Shown: piece after piece, positions 14,738-19,289 of the stretch
Numbering within the stretch: position 1 is the first letter of the stretch
Layout of the letters: every line of letters starts with the position of its first letter
Origin: JACNLN01 sp964626495
GTDB lineage: Bacteria > Fidelibacterota > Marinisomatia > Marinisomatales > CAZVFT01
Length of the DNA stretch: 19,289 nt
Assembly: GCA_964626495.1 (NCBI GenBank)
Contig: CAZVFT010000048.1
Coordinates: forward strand, 1-19,289
Direction: 5' to 3'
Program-made: the position numbers and the translations under genes
Notes under the pieces: model-generated
Seen by the model: only the letters and a program-made list of their open reading frames with translations
Told to the model about the DNA's origin: nothing
The model's database searches: none

Positions 14738-14826
14738 TTAAGGAATAGGATATATGGCATAGGGTATAAGGGAATTCAATGATATTTCTATTTTATTTCA
14801 AACATTTTGTTCGATTTATTTAATCT

Positions 14827-15465
14827 GTGGTTAAAACTATAAACTTACAAGTCCATGATCTTGGCTTTATTCCGTACAAAAAGGCCTGGAATATTCAGAA
14901 AGACCTTCATCAAAAACGATTGGATGGCGAAAACAGAGATATGCTTCTTCTAGTGGAACATGAACCGGTTTATACACTTGGTAAAAATGCTAATCGTGAG
15001 CACATTTTGCCTAAACTTCCCGACAATGTGGAAATCTTTCAAGTGGAGCGTGGCGGTGATGTGACTTTTCACGGTCCAGGTCAGGTGGTTGGATATCCTA
15101 TTTTGGACCTCCATAATTATAAACTAAGTGTGAGCTGGTATATGCAGTCACTTGAGGAAGTGATTATTAAAACTCTGGGAGAATTTAATATTGTTACTGG
15201 TCGAAAAAATGGACTGACAGGTGTCTGGGTGAAAGATGAAAAAATTGCTGCTCTGGGTGTCAGAATTTCCCGATGGGTGACTATGCACGGTTTTGCCCTG
15301 AATGTGAATACCGATTTACATTATTTTGATGTGATCATTCCCTGTGGAATCAGTGAATATAATGTGACTTCTATGGAACTTATCCTCGGGGAAAAAATTC
15401 CAATTAGTGAAGTGAAAGCCATTCTGATTAAAGAATTTAAGGAACAGTTTAACCTGGATTATTAA
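14827..15465 (+). CDS. lipB: Octanoyltransferase (lipoate biosynthesis)
   Basis: 212 residues. It transfers octanoate from octanoyl-ACP to lipoyl domains, the first step of protein lipoylation. The motif RGGDVTFHGPGQVVGYP (75-91) is intact. The catalytic pair is present: K139 (DEKIAALG) and C173 in PCGISEYNVTSM. LEHEPVYTLGK-type substrate-pocket residues appear as LVEHEPVYTLGK (42-53). The start is GTG at 14827: an in-frame TAA lies at 14821-14823, so no upstream start is possible, and the family's first strand (LQVHDLGFIPYKKAWNIQ) begins immediately after it. No Shine-Dalgarno sequence is visible, which suggests weak initiation. It shares its pathway with lipA, 184 nt downstream. Confidence 0.95.
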   Translation: MVKTINLQVHDLGFIPYKKAWNIQKDLHQKRLDGENRDMLLLVEHEPVYTLGKNANREHILPKLPDNVEIFQVERGGDVTFHGPGQVVGYPILDLHNYKLSVSWYMQSLEEVIIKTLGEFNIVTGRKNGLTGVWVKDEKIAALGVRISRWVTMHGFALNVNTDLHYFDVIIPCGISEYNVTSMELILGEKIPISEVKAILIKEFKEQFNLDY

Positions 15466-15492
15466 CCGCCAAAAGCGCAAAGAAACGCAAAG
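15464..15492. repeat. Short dispersed-repeat remnant after lipB
   Basis: The stretch AACCGCCAAAAGCGCAAAGA followed by AACGCAAAG starts at the lipB stop codon and looks like one end of a degenerate dispersed repeat (GCGCAAAGA...CGCAAAG). A second GC-rich stretch at 15591-15630 (GGCATAGCCCTACGACGAGC and following) may be its other part. The region 15493-15649 between lipB and lipA otherwise shows only AT-rich DNA. Confidence 0.3.
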
Positions 15493-15649
15493 TATTGTAA
15501 TTATGGGAAATATAACAAATTTGAAAGAAATAATTTGTCATAAAATAATTTGTGTAATATTTTTATTTTTCCTTCGTGAATCTTAGGCTTTGGCATAGCC
15601 CTACGACGAGCCCGAACTTCGCGGCTGGTAAATTAAAAAGTTAAATTTG

Positions 15650-16561
15650 ATGAATAGTACTGATAAGATGAAAACGTCCATTGATGATTTGGCAAACCAG
15701 AAGATCCAGGACAGAAAACCTGAATGGTTGAAAGTCCAGATGCGAATTGGTGGAAATTACTCAGATTTGAAAAGGATTGTTCAAAAAAGCAACCTTAACA
15801 CGGTCTGCCAGAAAGCTCTCTGTCCCAATATTTATGAATGCTGGGAACGCCGATCTGCTACGTTGATGATTCTTGGGGATGTCTGTACTCGTTCCTGCAG
15901 ATTCTGTAGTGTGAAGACTGGAAGCCCAACTATGTTTGATTCAGATGAGCCATTACGGATAGCGGAAGCAGTAAGAAAGATTGGGCTGAAATATTGCGTC
16001 ATCACATCGGTAACTCGTGATGATTTACCTGATGGAGGAGCGTTCATCTGGGCAGAGACCATCCGTCAGATTCGAAGGATGAACCAGGGATGTTCCGTCG
16101 AGGTGTTGATCCCTGACTTTAATGGGGACAATGAAGCACTCCAGACTGTTTTTGAATCTCACCCCCAAATAATGGGTCATAACGTAGAGACGGTACCACG
16201 ATTGTATCAAACAGTTAGACCTCAGGCTGATTATGAACAATCATTAGCACTTCTTAAAAAATCGGTGAAATTTGGATTGATAACAAAATCAGCTTTAATG
16301 GTTGGACTGGGTGAATCTACAAGTGAGGTGCTTGAGGTTATGAGAGATGTTGGTGAAACGGGATGCCATATTCTTTCTGTCGGTCAGTACCTTCAACCCA
16401 CAAAGGCTCACCTTCCGTTGGATCGTTTTGTTCATCCTGATGAATTCCAGATGTATCGTGACGAGGGATTGAAATTAGGGTTCAAATGGGTGGAATCTGC
16501 TCCTTTAGTTAGAAGTTCCTATCACGCCGATAAACAAGCGGTTTCAAAGTCTTTGAATTAA
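15650..16561 (+). CDS. lipA: Lipoyl synthase (radical SAM)
   Basis: 303 residues. It inserts two sulfurs into protein-bound octanoyl chains. The auxiliary 4Fe-4S cluster motif C53-X4-C58-X5-C64 (CQKALCPNIYEC) and the radical SAM motif C79-X3-C83-X2-C86 (CTRSCRFC) are both intact, and the C-terminal RSSY (288-291) supplies the fourth, Ser, ligand of the auxiliary cluster. Conserved PDGGA, VLIPDFNGD, HNVETV and VSRP-like (VRPQADY) segments are present. I chose the ATG at 15650; a TTG directly before it (15647) is in frame but less likely. No clear ribosome binding site is visible. Confidence 0.97.
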   Translation: MNSTDKMKTSIDDLANQKIQDRKPEWLKVQMRIGGNYSDLKRIVQKSNLNTVCQKALCPNIYECWERRSATLMILGDVCTRSCRFCSVKTGSPTMFDSDEPLRIAEAVRKIGLKYCVITSVTRDDLPDGGAFIWAETIRQIRRMNQGCSVEVLIPDFNGDNEALQTVFESHPQIMGHNVETVPRLYQTVRPQADYEQSLALLKKSVKFGLITKSALMVGLGESTSEVLEVMRDVGETGCHILSVGQYLQPTKAHLPLDRFVHPDEFQMYRDEGLKLGFKWVESAPLVRSSYHADKQAVSKSLN

Positions 16562-16637
16562 AGTGCTTTAACGGTAAATTTTACTGTTAGATTTATAAAA
16601 TAAAAGATAAATAATTTTTCAATATGGAGGACAATAT

Positions 16638-19058
16638 ATGTCCAATGAATTAAAGGACATTGTCGAAGAGGTAGAAGATCAAACCGATCTGAATGAAAAG
16701 AAGGGCGAGTCCACTTCAGATTCATTTCCGCTGATGCCTTTGAGAAACACAGTACTTTTTCCCCAGCAGGTGATACCTACATATATTGGTCGGGAAAGGT
16801 CTCTTCGGCTTATTGATGATCTGCCAGCAGGTAAGAAACTTATTGTTGTAGTAGCCCAGCAAGATGGCTCAATTGAGAATCCAGACCCTTCCGATATGTT
16901 TGCTTGGGGTACGCTGGGTATTGTTCTTAAAGTATTTGAAATGCCAGATGGTAGTAAATCTGCCATTATTCAGGGATTAGAACGAGTCAAGGTTTTATCA
17001 TTTATTCAGGAAGAACCTTATTACCGGGTTGCTGTTCAGAGGGTGAAAGATAAAGATGTTGGAACTTTAGAGACAGAGGCACTGGCATCAAATATCCGTC
17101 AGGTATTTCAGGAACTCATAAAAGTAGCTCCATATTTGACTGATGAACACTCCGGAATTTTATCGAATATCCAAACAGCTGGAAAACTGGCAGACAGGGT
17201 GATTTCCCTGGTCACTATTCCCACCAATGAAAAGCAGGAAGTACTTGAAGAATTGGATGTCAAACAGCGACTGGAGAAAGCCACCGTTCTTATTAACAGG
17301 GAAATTCAGAGAATCCAGTTGGGAGAGAAAATTCAAACTGAGGTACATGATGAAATTTCTAAGACTCAACGGGAATACTACCTAAGGGAGCAGATGAAAG
17401 CCATCAAGAAGGAACTTGGTGAGGATGAAGGGACAGCGGAGCTTCAGGAACTTGAGAAGAAGGTTAAAGAAGCGGGTATGAGTGACGAGGCAAGAAAGGT
17501 GGCTTTGAAGGAGATTGATCGTCTGACGAAAATTCCTCCACAGTCTCCTGAGTATAGTGTATCGAGAACTTACCTTGATTGGCTTATTGATCTACCCTGG
17601 AATAAATCTACTGACGATAGAATGGATATTAAACTGGCAAAGGAAATCCTTGACGAGGATCACTATGGTCTCGATGACGTGAAGGAGAGAATTTTAGAGT
17701 ATTTAGCGGTACGAAAATTGAAAGAAAAGAAGAAAGGAGATGGTCGGACAAAAGGTCCAATCCTCTGTTTCGTTGGGCCTCCGGGAACGGGGAAAACGTC
17801 TCTGGGTCAATCCATTGCTCGTGCTATGAACAGGAAGTTTATCCGGATTTCTCTGGGAGGTGTGAGGGATGAAGCTGAAATACGCGGTCATCGCAGAACG
17901 TATATTGGTGCTCTCCCGGGAAGGATTATTCAGAATCTGAATAGAATTGGTTCTAACAATCCAATTTTTATGTTGGATGAGATTGATAAAGTTGGCGCTG
18001 ATTTTCGGGGCGATCCTTCTTCAGCCCTTCTGGAAGTGCTGGATCCCGAGCAAAATTTTTCATTTAGCGATCACTATCTTGAGGTATCATTCGATTTGAG
18101 CGATGTAATGTTCATTGCCACAGCAAACTTGAAGGATCCCATTCTCCCTGCACTTCGTGATCGGATGGAAGTCCTTGACTTTACCGGTTATGTTGAGGAG
18201 GAAAAAATTCAGATTGCTAAAAGATACCTTTTACCAAAACAGCTTGAAGAAAACGGACTTACCGAAGATGACATTTCCTTTACCATCCCGGCAATTAAAG
18301 AGTTGATTGATTCCTATACCCGCGAAGCGGGCGTCAGGAATCTGGAACGTGAGATAGGAAATGTTGTAAGGAAGATTGTTCGTAAAAAGATGGAGGGGAA
18401 AAAAGGTTTTGTTAAGGTAACGAAGGCGTTAGTAATTAAACTCCTTGGTGCGCCCCGCTTTTTCTCGGAGACAGCCAACCGCCTGAACAAGCCGGGAGTG
18501 GCAGTAGGTCTTGCGTGGACATCAGTGGGGGGAGATATCCTGTTTATTGAGGCGACCAAAATGCCGGGGAAGGGCGGTCTTACTTTAACGGGGCATTTGG
18601 GAGATGTGATGAAGGAGTCAGCCAGGGCAGCACTGTCCTATGTGAGAGCCAACGCGGAAATATTTGGTCTTAAATCAGGATTTGCAGAAAAGTTAGATAT
18701 TCATATTCACGTTCCCGCAGGTGCCATTCCAAAAGATGGACCGTCGGCAGGTATCGCAATATTTACCGCTTTGTTATCACTCCTTACTGAAAAGTCCGTG
18801 AAGGAGTCTGTAGCAATGACAGGAGAGATCACTCTGCGTGGAGCGGTTTTGCCTATTGGAGGAGTAAGAGAAAAGGTAACTGCGGCTCACAGGTCGGGGT
18901 TGAGAGAGGTTATCCTTCCGAATCTGAACGAGAAAGATCTGGAAAAGATCCCGTTAAAGATTCTGAATGATATGAAAGTACATTTTGTTCAGGAAGTTTC
19001 TGATGTGGTTAATTACGCATTTCCTGAAACATCAGATTCTCGAAAAAAGAGAGGATAA
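16638..19058 (+). CDS. lon: ATP-dependent protease Lon
   Basis: 806 residues, the normal length of bacterial LonA. It degrades misfolded and regulatory proteins in the cytoplasm. The N-terminal substrate-binding domain starts at PLMPLRNTVLFPQQVIPTYI (about 30). The AAA+ module has Walker A GPPGTGKTS (380-388), Walker B IFMLDEIDK and the sensor/arginine region. The protease domain has the Ser-Lys dyad: S703 in PKDGPSAGIA and K746 in GGVREKVTAAHRSG. A strong Shine-Dalgarno sequence TGGAGG (16625-16630) lies 7 nt before the ATG, the best in this window, in line with high expression. The upstream 76 nt contain a weak hairpin (TAACGGTAA / TTTACTGTTA, with a G-T pair) but no clear heat-shock element such as CIRCE. 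No clpP or clpX is adjacent. Confidence 0.98.
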   Translation: MSNELKDIVEEVEDQTDLNEKKGESTSDSFPLMPLRNTVLFPQQVIPTYIGRERSLRLIDDLPAGKKLIVVVAQQDGSIENPDPSDMFAWGTLGIVLKVFEMPDGSKSAIIQGLERVKVLSFIQEEPYYRVAVQRVKDKDVGTLETEALASNIRQVFQELIKVAPYLTDEHSGILSNIQTAGKLADRVISLVTIPTNEKQEVLEELDVKQRLEKATVLINREIQRIQLGEKIQTEVHDEISKTQREYYLREQMKAIKKELGEDEGTAELQELEKKVKEAGMSDEARKVALKEIDRLTKIPPQSPEYSVSRTYLDWLIDLPWNKSTDDRMDIKLAKEILDEDHYGLDDVKERILEYLAVRKLKEKKKGDGRTKGPILCFVGPPGTGKTSLGQSIARAMNRKFIRISLGGVRDEAEIRGHRRTYIGALPGRIIQNLNRIGSNNPIFMLDEIDKVGADFRGDPSSALLEVLDPEQNFSFSDHYLEVSFDLSDVMFIATANLKDPILPALRDRMEVLDFTGYVEEEKIQIAKRYLLPKQLEENGLTEDDISFTIPAIKELIDSYTREAGVRNLEREIGNVVRKIVRKKMEGKKGFVKVTKALVIKLLGAPRFFSETANRLNKPGVAVGLAWTSVGGDILFIEATKMPGKGGLTLTGHLGDVMKESARAALSYVRANAEIFGLKSGFAEKLDIHIHVPAGAIPKDGPSAGIAIFTALLSLLTEKSVKESVAMTGEITLRGAVLPIGGVREKVTAAHRSGLREVILPNLNEKDLEKIPLKILNDMKVHFVQEVSDVVNYAFPETSDSRKKRG

Positions 19059-19138
19059 AGATAGAAGGCGACTTTCTTTCACCTTCTCCGCGCGCCAGCA
19101 GATGAAGGTTACAGGTTGGTTTTTGATAAATATATTTG

Positions 19139-19213
19139 GGGCGCTTAGCTCAGTTGGTTCAGAGTACCTGCCTTACAAGCAGGGGGTCGGCAGTTCGAAT
19201 CTGCCAGCGCCCA
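19139..19213 (+). tRNA. tRNA-Val (anticodon UAC)
   Basis: A full cloverleaf is visible. The acceptor stem is GGGCGCT (19139-19145) / AGCGCCC (19206-19212), with discriminator A at 19213. The D-stem is GCTC/GAGT. The anticodon stem is CCTGC (19167-19171) / GCAGG (19179-19183), with loop CTTACAA giving anticodon TAC at 19174-19176. The variable loop is 5 nt, and the T-stem is GGCAG/CTGCC with loop TTCGAAT. CCA is not encoded. It is 80 nt downstream of lon on the same strand. Confidence 0.96.
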
Positions 19214-19233
19214 CTCCGTCAGTTGCCGGGCCT

Positions 19234-19289
19234 GCCCGCCTGAATGGCAAAGTCGGGCAGGCCCGCCTGAATGGCAAAGTCGGGCAGGC
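19234..19289. repeat. GC-rich tandem repeat, 27-bp period, cut by the window edge
   Basis: Two identical 27-bp units occur at 19234-19260 and 19261-19287 (each starts GCCCGCCTGAATGGCAAAGT and ends CGGGCAG), and the start of what may be a third (GC) is cut off. Within the array GCCTGCCCG (19230-19238) pairs with CGGGCAGGC, so each unit can fold. It begins 20 nt after tRNA-Val; the array length beyond the window is unknown. Confidence 0.85.

Noticed and set aside
19063..19087. Imperfect hairpin after lon (AGAAGGCGA / TCACCTTCT) as a terminator
   Set aside because: It has a mismatch and no following T-run; read-through into tRNA-Val is as likely.

Overview
The window looks like a chromosomal stretch from a bacterium of the Fibrobacteres-Chlorobi-Bacteroidetes (FCB) superphylum, perhaps a Marinimicrobia-like lineage. 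The pointers are two proteins with a type IX secretion (Por) C-terminal sorting domain (NYPNPFNP-type start, KMVxLK end), a Fibrobacter-type FISUMP domain protein, and PEGA, cohesin and dockerin-like modules on secreted proteins. The phylum is an inference, since no rRNA is present. Every gene I can support is on the + strand. Two runs of exactly 100 N (1887-1986, 4280-4379) are scaffold gaps, both inside secreted modular proteins.

Region 1 (1-5681) is an accessory, cell-surface region. It starts with the 3' end of a parallel beta-helix protein, followed 6 nt later by a CsgG-like/PEGA/cohesin protein, which overlaps a FISUMP-domain protein by 4 nt. The last part of the FISUMP gene looks like the variable region of a diversity-generating retroelement (DGR): almost all apparently variable codons end in C or T, as expected if they derive from AAC/AAT codons in a template repeat. 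Just downstream are a perfect 15-bp-stem hairpin and an ORF whose first ~65 residues resemble the DGR accessory protein Avd. No reverse transcriptase or template repeat is visible, so this is either a broken DGR cassette or a target served from elsewhere. A gapped gene with dockerin-like repeats and a sorting domain follows. It carries an in-frame 48-bp insertion with 6-bp flanking duplications.

Region 2 (5682-9449) holds an unrecognised 852-residue type IX-secreted protein and an unrecognised lipoprotein, each with its own candidate promoter.

Region 3 (9588-19058) is housekeeping: an MBL-fold hydrolase, a degenerate receiver-like protein, nth (endonuclease III), folE (GTP cyclohydrolase I), nfo (endonuclease IV), lpdA (dihydrolipoyl dehydrogenase), lipB and lipA (lipoate attachment and synthesis), and lon. 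folE-nfo-lpdA are translationally coupled by 1- and 4-nt overlaps. nth and nfo act together in base-excision repair; lipB, lipA and lpdA together make and use the lipoyl cofactor of 2-oxoacid dehydrogenases. The window ends with tRNA-Val(UAC) and a GC-rich tandem repeat cut by the window edge.

Short palindromic or inverted-repeat elements sit in several intergenic gaps (notably 11572-11745) and one has entered a coding sequence, which suggests active small non-coding repeats in this genome.
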